Below, one piece after another: positions 16,110 through 24,953 of a stretch of 64,000 nucleotides of DNA (position 1 is the first letter of the stretch; each line of letters opens with the position of its first letter). Both the position numbers and the translations under genes were made by a program. The DNA is taken from contig CACZBK010000022.1 in assembly GCA_902779395.1 (NCBI GenBank), forward strand, positions 1-64,000, in the 5' to 3' direction. Source of the DNA: an uncultured Lachnospiraceae bacterium (GTDB lineage Bacteria; Bacillota; Clostridia; Lachnospirales; Lachnospiraceae). The notes under the pieces are model-generated. The model ran no database searches. It was not told the DNA's origin and worked only from the letters and a program-made list of their open reading frames with translations.

Positions 16110-16838
16110 TTATTCTTTATATCCTCTTGGTGTTACCATACGTCCGTTAACGACTTCCGTGCGGGAATTGCCGATGAAGACGGTAGTAAACATGTCCGCG
16201 TCAACCCCTGCAAGTCCGGCCAGGCTGCAGGTTCCGCTCTCCATCCCTTCCCTTTCGATATTCTTTACCCAGCCACAGATACGTCCGGGCGGCAGGATCT
16301 CAAGAAGTATATTCACCGCATTCTTAAGGTGATCCTTCCGCTGTCTGCTTGCCGGATTATAGATCGATATGCAAAAATCACCTTCTGCGGCACAGCGGAG
16401 TCTTTTTTCTATAAGCTCCCAGGGTGTGAGCAGATCACTCAGACTTATAACACAGAAATCATGTCCAAGAGGCGCACCCAGGACAGCCGCACCGGCATTC
16501 GCCGCACTGACTCCGGCTATCACCTCGGTATCCGTAAAGCCTTCTTCTGCTGCAATGCCAAGAGCAGGCGATGCCATCCCGTATACTCCTGCATCACCAC
16601 TGCATATGAGTGAAACAACCTTTCCGTCTTTTGCCATTCTGACAGCTTCCCTGCAGCGGGATATCTCCTCACGCATGCCGCTCTCACGAAACTCCTTATC
16701 CGGATATCCGGCGCGGATAAGATCCAGGTAGGTTTTATACCCCAGAATGATATCACTGTTATCAAGTGCTTCCTTAGCTCTTGCTGTCATCATATCGGCG
16801 GCTCCGGGCCCGATGCCGATTATATAGAGTCTGCTCAT
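16110..16838 (-). CDS. cbiH: Cobalt-precorrin-3 C17-methyltransferase
   Basis: Catalyses C17 methylation and ring contraction in the anaerobic corrin route. The 242-residue product has the tetrapyrrole methylase fold: IIGIGPGAADMMTARAKEAL at the N-terminus, VSLICSGDAGVYGMAS, GVSAANAGAAVLGAPLGHDFCVISLSD and SIYNPASRQRKDHL. These last two blocks are diagnostic for CbiH/CobJ. It lies 35 nt after cbiFG and 75 nt before cbiJET. Confidence 0.95.
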   Translation of the reverse strand: MSRLYIIGIGPGAADMMTARAKEALDNSDIILGYKTYLDLIRAGYPDKEFRESGMREEISRCREAVRMAKDGKVVSLICSGDAGVYGMASPALGIAAEEGFTDTEVIAGVSAANAGAAVLGAPLGHDFCVISLSDLLTPWELIEKRLRCAAEGDFCISIYNPASRQRKDHLKNAVNILLEILPPGRICGWVKNIEREGMESGTCSLAGLAGVDADMFTTVFIGNSRTEVVNGRMVTPRGYKE

Positions 16839-16873
16839 ATCTTCATATACCTTTCCGGATAGATAATCTTATG

Positions 16874-18694
16874 TCAGGATAAGAAGGAAACGCTTTTGCG
16901 TATCGCGACCGCCGCGGTTATTCCGCCCCGGGCAGTCTTATGCACCAAAAGCTCCCCGCCGCCGGCACCAAGCACTGCGGCACGCTCGCATACATTATCC
17001 GTACCTGTAGTCTTTTTTACAAAATCCGATGAAGCAAAATCACCGCTTGCTTTATTGAGCAGCGCTGCCTCAAAACTGATGAGCGGTATCCTGTATTTTT
17101 GGGAAAATGCTTTAAGTCCCGGTTCATTTTCTTTAATATCTATGGTACAGACAGCATAGATATCATCGGCTGCGATACCGGCATCGCCAAGTACTTTTAA
17201 AGCAAATTCCTCTATCTTTTCAAACGGAGTATCTTTCTTCATTCCCATGCCCAGGGTATATTTCTTAGGGGATAAAAGAAGCGAATACTCCCTGTCAGTC
17301 TCGTCAGCCACTATGATATCCACCGGCTCCTTAGGCGGATAATCCTTTATGGACAGGCTTATGGCTTTTCCTTCGATCGCTTTTGCCGAAACCTTTTTGA
17401 GTCCGCTTCGGCCGCCTATCTTAAAACGGTTTTCCACAGCGAAAACATCGGCAGAAAATGCATCGTTGATATCCGATGAAGTTGTGATCACCGGCTGTGC
17501 ATCAAGAAGATCCGCTATTATAACAGCTGTCTTATTCGCTCCGCCTGCATGTCCCGATAAAAGCGGTATCACATTCCGACCGTTATCATCTATGACGATG
17601 ACCGCAGAGTCGGACAGTTTATCCTTAACAAAAGGAGCTATCGACCTTACCGCTATCCCCGCAGCTCCGACAAAAACCATCGATGCATTAAGCCTGAATC
17701 CTTCTTCTACCCATTCTTTAAGTCTTCCGCTAACGGATACAAAGCCATCCGGCGCGGCATCCGTATTAAAAGAATAAAACGCCTCCGGCGCAGCAATCCC
17801 CTTATCTCCGGCAGCTTTGATCAGCCGCTGCAGAACTCTTACCCCCTGATGAGAAAAACATACTGCCCGATATAGCTGCGGCGCTTCAGACCGTTCTTCT
17901 TTTGGGCTGTGATCCGGCAAAGGCTCTGTTCCGGTCTTCGCCGCCGCTTTTCTGAATCCCGTCTCAAATGAAGGATCATAAAGCTTTGAACGCGAATAAC
18001 CACTGCCTTCTATAAAGTCTCCTACCAGTACCATGGCAGTCTTTGTAATATGATGTGCACGTGCCGTCTCTGCAAGGCTGCCCACAGTGCAGATATACTT
18101 TTCCTCTTCAGGCCAGCTTGCTTTATATACAAGTGCAGCCGGGGTATCTTTTGCATAACCGCCTGCAACAAGGCGCTCCGATAGCCTCTCAAGCATACCT
18201 GTGCTCAGATATACCGCCATGGATGCATGATGGGCCGCCAAAGCTTCTATGTTTTCTTTTTCCGGTACGGAAGTACGCCCTTCCATGCGGGTGATTATAA
18301 GTGTCTGCGAGATCCCGGGAAGCGTAAACTCAAGATCAAGCGAAGAGGCTGCCGCGCAGGCAGCGGTGATCCCGGGGCAGGAATCATACTCTATCCCCAA
18401 TGCATCAAGGGCATCCATCTGCTCCCTTACAGCTCCATAAATGCTCTGGTCTCCGGTATGAAGCCTTACCACTTCCCTCCCGGCAAGATCAGCTGCCTTC
18501 ATCACATCAAGCACTTCTTCAAGAGTCATTTTGGCGCTGTTGAATATCTGAGCACCTTCTTTCGCAAATTCAAGAAGCCCGGGGTTAACCAGGCTTCCTG
18601 CATAAATGATCACATCTGCTTTTTCTATTAATGCTTTGCCCCGGACAGAGATAAGGTCTGCTGCTCCGGGTCCTGCTCCGACAAAGTTTATCAT
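16874..18694 (-). CDS. cbiF/cbiG: CbiF-CbiG fusion (C11-methyltransferase and cobalt-precorrin-5A hydrolase)
   Basis: About 606 residues. Residues 1-245 form CbiF, the cobalt-precorrin-4 C11-methyltransferase (MINFVGAGPGAADLISVRG, VVRLHTGDQSIYGAVREQ, GITAACAAASSLDLEFTLPG). After a linker, the rest forms CbiG, which opens the delta-lactone (VGAAGIAVRSIAPFVKDKLSD, GRNVIPLLSGHAGGANK, TTSSDINDAFSADVFA, LGMGMKKDTPFEKIEEF). ATG 18694 gives the usual CbiF N-terminus; an in-frame TTG at 18709 lies inside the -10 element. There is no ribosome site. The promoter places the transcript start at the A of this ATG, so the mRNA is probably leaderless. It heads the second corrin block. Confidence 0.94.
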   Translation of the reverse strand: MINFVGAGPGAADLISVRGKALIEKADVIIYAGSLVNPGLLEFAKEGAQIFNSAKMTLEEVLDVMKAADLAGREVVRLHTGDQSIYGAVREQMDALDALGIEYDSCPGITAACAAASSLDLEFTLPGISQTLIITRMEGRTSVPEKENIEALAAHHASMAVYLSTGMLERLSERLVAGGYAKDTPAALVYKASWPEEEKYICTVGSLAETARAHHITKTAMVLVGDFIEGSGYSRSKLYDPSFETGFRKAAAKTGTEPLPDHSPKEERSEAPQLYRAVCFSHQGVRVLQRLIKAAGDKGIAAPEAFYSFNTDAAPDGFVSVSGRLKEWVEEGFRLNASMVFVGAAGIAVRSIAPFVKDKLSDSAVIVIDDNGRNVIPLLSGHAGGANKTAVIIADLLDAQPVITTSSDINDAFSADVFAVENRFKIGGRSGLKKVSAKAIEGKAISLSIKDYPPKEPVDIIVADETDREYSLLLSPKKYTLGMGMKKDTPFEKIEEFALKVLGDAGIAADDIYAVCTIDIKENEPGLKAFSQKYRIPLISFEAALLNKASGDFASSDFVKKTTGTDNVCERAAVLGAGGGELLVHKTARGGITAAVAIRKSVSFLS

Positions 18695-18700
18695 GCTCTG

Positions 18701-18729
18701 ATTATACAATAAGCATTAATGCACCGCAA
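18701..18729 (-). promoter_or_regulatory. Promoter of cbiFG, leaderless type, with a palindrome in the spacer
   Basis: Minus strand TTGCGG (18729-18724), 17-bp spacer, TATAAT (18706-18701), then six bases to the ATG at 18694. Transcription would begin on the start codon. The spacer holds the 10-bp palindrome GCATTAATGC (18713-18722), which could be an operator. No cobalamin riboswitch was found here, unlike upstream of cbiK. Confidence 0.62.
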
Positions 18730-18772
18730 GAACGAACGCTGTCATAATGCCTTTCCATTTCAGCTTTATTCA

Positions 18773-20392
18773 TCAGTCCCCCACTATCTCTCTGTACAGA
18801 TCCAGCCCAAAACTGGTCAGTTCCGGATCATGCCTGATCATACGGAATGTTCTGGTACCGTCCTGCTTTCTTTCTGCGGATAAAAACTCCACACCGGACT
18901 CAGGATCATCTGCACTTTCTTCGTGAATGCGCCTTGCAAAGGTCAGAAGATGGGTAACAGTCAGGATCCTGACTCCGGCTTCTTTCAAGGCACGGGTTAT
19001 ATCATATGCGATCACGGATCCGTCTTTTTCAGTGGTGGTTGCAAAAGACTCATTCAGCAGAAGGAGCGATCCGTCTCCCAGCTGTTCCACTATCTTGTCC
19101 ATACGGTTCAGCTCTTCATCAAGCCGTCCGCTGTTCATCGCACTGTCCTCCCTGCGTGTAAAGTGAACGAACAGATGCGGAAAAATCCCGGCACTGTATG
19201 CTTCTGCCGTAACCATAAGGCCGCACTGCATCATAACCTGAGCGATCCCTATACTCCTTAGAAATGTGGATTTCCCGCCCTGATTGGCTCCCGTGACTAT
19301 CAGCAGATCTTTCTTTTTAAAGCAGCAGCTGTTCCCGATCACATTGACACGCTGTTCTATTCCCATCACAAGCTCTTTCAGCTCCGTAAACTCAAGATCA
19401 CGCCTGTCGCAGACAGCCGGGAAACACCATTTTATCCCCAGTCTGTCTATCTGATGCTTAAGCTGCACAGCAGCCAGATAAAACGCCGCCTGATAATGAA
19501 GCCGGTCAAAAAAACTGTTAAACTCATCCGTAAAAGCTCTGAGTTCATCGGTAAGATAGCTTACTATACCGTATTCAAGGATCCCTGCCTGTTCCTTTAT
19601 CCTTACATCATTAACCGCAGAAAAGGAATCGGGCGTGCGTGAGTTCATAAAATCCCGTATCTTATACATTGTACTTCCGGGTTTATAGAATTTTGCGCTT
19701 TGGGAGGATACCTCCTCAAGCTTAAGGGAACTGAATTTAAGCCCGTCCTCGAGTCCGCATTCGATCACTATCCTTGGACGTACCACCTGCCGGCGGCCTT
19801 CATCCTCCCTGTCACTGCCATCCGTATAGAAGGAGATATCATCAAGAACTTTCCTTACAAAAGCTTCCCTTTCATCAGAAAACGCACTGAGCAGCTCAGC
19901 CATAAAACGCTTTAACCCCTTTGAGCTAAGCGGCTCTTCCTGCTGCTTAAGCAGTCCCTTTATCTTTGAAAGAGACTCACAGAACAGATGCAGCACTTTT
20001 ATATCCGAAACAAGTTTCGTTACGGGATTGCTCATCCCCGGCTTGTCGCGGCTGCCTCTTCCCAGTTCATTCCATTTTTTAAGGACTTCCGCACTTATCA
20101 GATAAAGGGAACGTATAAGATCTTCATGCTTTATGCAGTCTTCCACTATACTCTGCCTGAAGACTATCTCATCTGCTGAAGCAAGCGGAGTCATCATTAC
20201 GCTTCTCAGGGTATCCGTCAGATAAGTATCTTCTTTTTCGGCCTTTTTTACTTCACCGTTTTCATAGACCAGCTTTTTGGAAGCGGCAAGAAATATCGCC
20301 TTAAGCCCCAGGTCCTGTATTATGCTCGCGGTATCGTAATATGTTTTTTCATTTACACGTTCCCTGTCTTCATACAATAAACAAACTTTCAT
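18773..20392 (-). CDS. MutS-like ATPase, second of a tandem pair
   Basis: 539 residues ending in a MutS-type ATPase. The P-loop VTGANQGGKSTFLRSIGIAQVM lies at about residues 370-390, followed by a Ser/Arg-rich switch region, the Walker B-like LLLLNESFATTTEKDG, and VTHLL. The N-terminal half (coiled, lever-like) has no mismatch-recognition Phe-x-Glu domain, so this is a MutS-core family member, not classical MutS. The Walker B acid is Asn-Glu instead of Asp-Glu. It overlaps the upstream paralog by ATGA (20389-20392), suggesting co-translation and a heteromeric complex. Function unknown; recombination or RNA/DNA structure handling is possible. Confidence 0.82.
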   Translation of the reverse strand: MKVCLLYEDRERVNEKTYYDTASIIQDLGLKAIFLAASKKLVYENGEVKKAEKEDTYLTDTLRSVMMTPLASADEIVFRQSIVEDCIKHEDLIRSLYLISAEVLKKWNELGRGSRDKPGMSNPVTKLVSDIKVLHLFCESLSKIKGLLKQQEEPLSSKGLKRFMAELLSAFSDEREAFVRKVLDDISFYTDGSDREDEGRRQVVRPRIVIECGLEDGLKFSSLKLEEVSSQSAKFYKPGSTMYKIRDFMNSRTPDSFSAVNDVRIKEQAGILEYGIVSYLTDELRAFTDEFNSFFDRLHYQAAFYLAAVQLKHQIDRLGIKWCFPAVCDRRDLEFTELKELVMGIEQRVNVIGNSCCFKKKDLLIVTGANQGGKSTFLRSIGIAQVMMQCGLMVTAEAYSAGIFPHLFVHFTRREDSAMNSGRLDEELNRMDKIVEQLGDGSLLLLNESFATTTEKDGSVIAYDITRALKEAGVRILTVTHLLTFARRIHEESADDPESGVEFLSAERKQDGTRTFRMIRHDPELTSFGLDLYREIVGD

Positions 20393-21915
20393 AGGCGCTC
20401 CTTAAGCTGTTCATATGTAAGACGGTATTTCTTCACTACATTTTCCGCACATGCGATCCCTTCATCATCGCCTCTTGTGATCTTAAAGGTCTGGATATTA
20501 TCTTTATCCAGCATAGCCCTTAAGCTGACAACGCTATCCTGCTCATCGGCTAATCCCTTTAAATGCGTAACATATATACCCCTGCAGGAAAGGCTGATAA
20601 AATGCTTTAGCACCTTCCTGCCCATGATCTGAGCATCATAACTGGCAGCCGTAGTGAAAAGTTCGTTGATCACCACAAATGATCCTGTTTTATTCTCCTC
20701 CATCATGGGCGCAAGCCTTGTCAGTTCCTCTTTAAGTTTACCGCGTCCTGTCTCTATGCTTTCCTCTACCGAAAAATGTGTCTGTATTTCCGAAAAAAAC
20801 GGAAGGCTCGCCGATACGGCCGGTACGTCCAGTCCGATAGAAGAAAAATAAACGAGCTGGCCGAGACTTCTTGCAAATGTTGTTTTCCCGCCCTGATTGG
20901 GGCCGGTGAGCACATAAAAGCTCTCGTTTTCATTAAGATACAGGTCGTTGGAAACTACTTTCTTCCCTGATGAAAGTGAACTTAAGGCAAGCGCCAGATC
21001 ATATGATCCTTCAGCTTCTATCCTTTTTGACTCCGTACAGACCGGTGTTGCAAAGGAAAAGCCCTCTTTTTCCATATCCCGGGAAAGTGTACGGAATGAA
21101 AGATAAAACTGTATCTCCTGTTCGAATCTTCTCAGAACCGCAGATCCGTGATCACGGCTGCTCCCGGCTGCATCGATCAGTTCACGGAAGAAACCGGCTT
21201 TCTTTTTCAGCAATATCTCTATAGCGGCCTTCTCCAGTTCGCACAGGTATGGATCGGCACGAAACGGATTCTTAAGATGATGTATCTCCCTGCCGCTTTT
21301 TTCTCTGAGCATCTTTTCATATTCCCCGCCGCCTTCTGCTTCGACCGGAGTGATCATCATCCTGTCCCTGTCATATGTGATCATAAAGCGTATCTTTCTT
21401 ATCTGATCCATAAGAGCTTCGCTCTTACTTCGGACAGAAAGATACTCCTCGCTTTTTATCGTATTCCTGAGGATCTGAAGGAAAGAATTCATTCCTTCCG
21501 AAGAAAGCTCCTGCTCAGACAGCTCATGTTCGAGCTTTTCATATGTGCTGCAATATGCGCAGATCTCACGTATCTGCCAGACGGCCTTTTGGGTCGGATC
21601 GCTCACTTTTTCCTTCTCGCCGTGAAGATCCTTTACTTCCTCCATTGCTTCGGTAAAAGCCATTAACGATCTGTAGGTCGCCTCTTTTTTAACATCTGTG
21701 TAAACAGCCCTGCGGTATGCAGCTTCCTCAGCCGATCCGGGCAGATACCGGTAATATCTCCTGACAGCTTTCCCCCAGCGCCGGCACATTTTATCAATTA
21801 TCTGCGAAATATTAAGATCCTGATAAAAAGGCGCGATCGATTCGGGATCACGCTCTTTTCCATACAGATCAAGTATACTGAAATCTTCTGATATAATTCC
21901 GTCTCCTTCACCCAT
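20389..21915 (-). CDS. MutS-like ATPase, first of a tandem pair
   Basis: 508 residues with the same plan as its downstream partner. The N-terminal region (about 1-310) is helical and lacks MutS domain I. The C-terminal ATPase has LTGPNQGGKTTFARSLGQLVYF, a signature region with SVEESIETGRGKLKEEL, a Walker B-like FVVINELFTTAAS and YVTHLKG. As in the partner, Asn stands in the Walker B Asp position. The two are clearly paralogous but well diverged, as expected for an obligate heteromer. It has its own strong promoter (21960-21988). Confidence 0.82.
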   Translation of the reverse strand: MGEGDGIISEDFSILDLYGKERDPESIAPFYQDLNISQIIDKMCRRWGKAVRRYYRYLPGSAEEAAYRRAVYTDVKKEATYRSLMAFTEAMEEVKDLHGEKEKVSDPTQKAVWQIREICAYCSTYEKLEHELSEQELSSEGMNSFLQILRNTIKSEEYLSVRSKSEALMDQIRKIRFMITYDRDRMMITPVEAEGGGEYEKMLREKSGREIHHLKNPFRADPYLCELEKAAIEILLKKKAGFFRELIDAAGSSRDHGSAVLRRFEQEIQFYLSFRTLSRDMEKEGFSFATPVCTESKRIEAEGSYDLALALSSLSSGKKVVSNDLYLNENESFYVLTGPNQGGKTTFARSLGQLVYFSSIGLDVPAVSASLPFFSEIQTHFSVEESIETGRGKLKEELTRLAPMMEENKTGSFVVINELFTTAASYDAQIMGRKVLKHFISLSCRGIYVTHLKGLADEQDSVVSLRAMLDKDNIQTFKITRGDDEGIACAENVVKKYRLTYEQLKERL

Positions 21916-21959
21916 ATTCCATTATTCCTTCCGGGATGATAACAGCTCTTTACAAAGAA

Positions 21960-21988
21960 ATTATAAATTGCTGTACTAATAAATTCAA
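21960..21988 (-). promoter_or_regulatory. Promoter of the MutS-like pair
   Basis: Minus strand TTGAAT (21988-21983), 17-bp spacer, perfect TATAAT (21965-21960). The -35 overlaps the stop codon of the upstream kinase gene. The start near 21953 leaves a 38-nt leader. Confidence 0.7.
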
Positions 21989-23310
21989 GAAGCAGTCCGT
22001 ATCGTCAGTCTGAATTCCGGTAGGCTTTCTATCTGCATCTCGCCGCCCGTTCCTTCAACTTTTTTTCGAAGAGCTAAAAGGCCGCCGCTCTCAGCGACAG
22101 GGTGCTTGGGAGGGATGCCGTTATTCGTGATGGTAATGAGCAGTGCTGCGGCATGGGAAGATCCTTCGCTTCGCTCAGGATGACCGGGCGCAGCCACATC
22201 ATGATGGCAGCATACACTTATGCTGTCGCCCTCGGCGTGCTTTACCGTATTGGCGGCGCATTCGCTTATGGCAGCAGCAAGTATCTCCCTTATTTTTTCA
22301 TCCGCAGGTTCATCGCCTTCAAAATGAACGGTAACGCCGATGCTGCCGGCCATTGCCACGGCGGCCGCCACCGCATCCGCAGATGCCGGGGTATCGGCCG
22401 GCGCCTCACCCAAAAGGAAACGGTTCATCTGCGTAGTTACGGTATAGACCAGTCCGGGGTCCGTGCTGTCACGATGATCAAGAAAGTATCGTCCCATAAG
22501 CAGTACCTGCCCCAGCTGATTATGCAGTGCTGCACGCGCCTTCTGCTGTTCCTCCGCAATGAACATATCTGCGGACAGATCCGATACCGCCTTCATACGC
22601 CTGCGTATATCGGTAAGATGTGCGTTCTTATCTTTAAGCTCCTTAATGATCAGGTAACGCTCCGTAACATCCCCGGCAATGATCTGTATGTATTCTTCCC
22701 CGTCCAGAGTGACCGCCTCATCCTCAAACTGCCACACAGTGCCGTCTTCCATCGATACTATCTTCTGCTCCTCACCACCCGAGGCGTTCTTTCTTATCTG
22801 CTCCGTCAGGTCCCTGAGGTCCGAGAGTACGCTGCCCGTCATATTCCGGTAGAGCTCTTCCATCTTAAGATTTGCTAAAAGCACGGTGCCGTCCTTCCTG
22901 CCTATCGCTATCCCTTCGGGCAGATAGTTTACTGCCTGGCGGATGGTATCAGCCGTAAGATGCTTCTTTTCATACGTAAGCTTCTCGGTCACTATATATA
23001 CAAGGAGCGCAGCACACAAAAGCTCCGATCCGGCATAGAAAAGCCACGGCCTTGAAAATAAAAAGTACTGAAGCTGTATATACCGGTCATTACCATTCCT
23101 GGCGATAAAATAAAAACTGCAGTCCATAAGTATCTCAAATACCGCAAAGGAAGAACACATGATAAAAAACGAAAAAATGATAAGGCCCGTACTTCGTTTT
23201 TCCCTGATAGTCCTTATGAACATTCCTATCGCCCATACCATTATAAATATGGCTGATATACATAAAGTGTGCAGGACCGGTGAACCATATAAACTGTCTA
23301 TAGCCCTCAT
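21985..23310 (-). CDS. Membrane sensor histidine kinase (HisKA_3 type) with a repeat-derived insertion
   Basis: 441 residues. Three or so transmembrane helices (about 13-33, 40-66, 88-108) precede a PAS-like region (NYLPEGIAIGRKDGTVLLANLKMEELY). A HisKA_3-like dimerisation helix follows with phospho-acceptor His in ARAALHNQLGQVLL (about 270), then an ATPase domain with the N box ISECAANTVKH and G box ITNNGIPPK. It would phosphorylate the LuxR-type regulator encoded two genes upstream. The ATPase domain contains a foreign-looking loop GHPERSEGSSH encoded by a palindromic repeat (22159-22185). The start overlaps the upstream stop (ATGA). Confidence 0.85.
   Translation of the reverse strand: MRAIDSLYGSPVLHTLCISAIFIMVWAIGMFIRTIREKRSTGLIIFSFFIMCSSFAVFEILMDCSFYFIARNGNDRYIQLQYFLFSRPWLFYAGSELLCAALLVYIVTEKLTYEKKHLTADTIRQAVNYLPEGIAIGRKDGTVLLANLKMEELYRNMTGSVLSDLRDLTEQIRKNASGGEEQKIVSMEDGTVWQFEDEAVTLDGEEYIQIIAGDVTERYLIIKELKDKNAHLTDIRRRMKAVSDLSADMFIAEEQQKARAALHNQLGQVLLMGRYFLDHRDSTDPGLVYTVTTQMNRFLLGEAPADTPASADAVAAAVAMAGSIGVTVHFEGDEPADEKIREILAAAISECAANTVKHAEGDSISVCCHHDVAAPGHPERSEGSSHAAALLITITNNGIPPKHPVAESGGLLALRKKVEGTGGEMQIESLPEFRLTIRTAS
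22159..22185. repeat. Intragenic palindromic repeat encoding HPERSEGS
   Basis: AGATCCTTCGCTTCGCTCAG and following bases match, from memory, a short imperfect palindrome seen scattered in many bacterial genomes, often between genes. On the minus strand it reads in frame as GHPERSEGSS inside the kinase ATPase domain. ATCCT and AGGAT arms around GC-TTC-GC give a hairpin. No second copy was noticed in this window. Confidence 0.6.
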
Positions 23311-24953
23311 TTTCCTTCACCTCCCTTATTCCCGTATATCGTAAGGAAAGTGAAACCATCCGCCTCGGTGCTTTTAACAAAAAGCGCCAGATCCGGAAGT
23401 TTGGCTGCCTCTGTAAGCTCCGCCGCAATACGTATCCCTTCTTCCGTAAGTGATACCGTAAGGCGCTTAAGATAAGGCAGCCATGCCTCGATAAGCGTTT
23501 CAAAATCATCATACAGCTCATGAACATAAGATAAGGGAAAATCCGTGTATTCCTCTCCCACAGCGGCCGCCTCGATCCCGCAGCATTTTAAGAAGCGCGC
23601 TGTTTCCTGTAATGCCAGATACAGCTCACGGTTACTCTTTGGAAGATTATCCTGTGATATCAGCAAAAGATTACTCTTTCGTTTTGAATATGCATTAAGG
23701 ACACAAGCCTCGCCAAGCCTTGCACCAAAATCCGTATCCTTCGGGTCAATACTCTCTAGAAGCTGCTCTATCCTCTTCTGTTTAGGGTATATCACAGAGG
23801 CTATCCTGTCATACACTTTAGCCTCGGCATCAAGCCTTGCCTTCTTTTCCTTCAGCTCATTCTCCACGCGGATCAGATCGTTTTCTTCACTGAGGATAGC
23901 ATTCGCCTCTTCAAGACGTCTCGTCGCTTTATGAAGCTCTTTTTCGTCTTCATTCCAGAACACATAACCGGCCCCTACCCTTATACCGCTCAGCTTGGTA
24001 TATTCATCGGTATAAACCGGAAAATCAAGCGCGGATCGCATTTCTTCGTCTGATGCCTTCAATGTAACGGCACTGCAAAAAACCGGAGCCATCTTCCCGT
24101 CGGTCATCAGTACAGGAAGCTTAAGCCCGGATAAGAAACCGGCGTAATTCTCATTATGAGGTATCAGGCGGCTGCGGATACAGATCTCAAGTATCGCCAG
24201 CATCGAAAACGTGCGTATCTCCGGCGTATTGTACATACGCGGCAGACCTAAAGGTATCAGGATAAATACCCGGAAACACTCAAGCGCTGCCCACATAAGC
24301 AGTACTGCTATCATCCAGAAAACGATCTTTCCCGGGCGCTTTCTGGTAACACGAAACAATATAACAGCAGCATATAAAGCCATGACTGCGATCCATATAT
24401 ATATCAGATAAAGCAGTATCCCCATGGAATATGTGCCGGTATTTACACAAAATTCGGAAAGCTCCACCCGCGGTATGTATACAAGCTTATGCAGATCATT
24501 GGTGATGACCAGAAGACACAAAAGGACCGAAGGTATAAGAAGCAGTTTTTCGCTGCCTTTATCATTAATATCTTCTCCTCTGCTTATACATATCGAAGCC
24601 ATCAGAAACAGGGTAGGTATGAGAAGTGTCGGGATCAGGTATAAGTATTCTATATACCGTGACGGAGTTATGATATTTGAAAACACACGATATTTACAGA
24701 TCTTTAAGATCAAAAAAAGCAGCATCAGCACAGCTGATGTCAGTATATATGCACGGCACCTGGTCGGAAGCAGCCGTACACGCACAGACTCCATCCAGTA
24801 TACCAGGAGTCCGCAGTATATGGAAAAATTAAGGGAGAACATCAACGATGCAAACAGCGCGTTATTTCCGCGCATTACGGCATTACAGATCCCTGCCAGT
24901 ATAAAAAACGCAATAAATATATACAGTTTATATCTCTTTTTATGTTCAGCCAT
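23307..24953 (-). CDS. Multi-pass membrane sensor protein, probably a degenerate histidine kinase
   Basis: About 548 residues. Seven or eight hydrophobic segments fill residues 10-265. A PAS-like region follows (LKLPVLMTDGKMAPVFCSAV), then a long charged coiled coil (about 330-375) and a C-terminal domain of about 150 residues. That domain sits where a kinase would be but has Tyr (VYDRIASVIY) in place of an H box and no clear N or G boxes. I read it as a non-catalytic partner of the kinase encoded next, with which it overlaps (ATGA). ATG 24953 and GTG 24974 are both possible starts; either overlaps the regulator gene. Confidence 0.7.
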   Translation of the reverse strand: MAEHKKRYKLYIFIAFFILAGICNAVMRGNNALFASLMFSLNFSIYCGLLVYWMESVRVRLLPTRCRAYILTSAVLMLLFLILKICKYRVFSNIITPSRYIEYLYLIPTLLIPTLFLMASICISRGEDINDKGSEKLLLIPSVLLCLLVITNDLHKLVYIPRVELSEFCVNTGTYSMGILLYLIYIWIAVMALYAAVILFRVTRKRPGKIVFWMIAVLLMWAALECFRVFILIPLGLPRMYNTPEIRTFSMLAILEICIRSRLIPHNENYAGFLSGLKLPVLMTDGKMAPVFCSAVTLKASDEEMRSALDFPVYTDEYTKLSGIRVGAGYVFWNEDEKELHKATRRLEEANAILSEENDLIRVENELKEKKARLDAEAKVYDRIASVIYPKQKRIEQLLESIDPKDTDFGARLGEACVLNAYSKRKSNLLLISQDNLPKSNRELYLALQETARFLKCCGIEAAAVGEEYTDFPLSYVHELYDDFETLIEAWLPYLKRLTVSLTEEGIRIAAELTEAAKLPDLALFVKSTEADGFTFLTIYGNKGGEGK

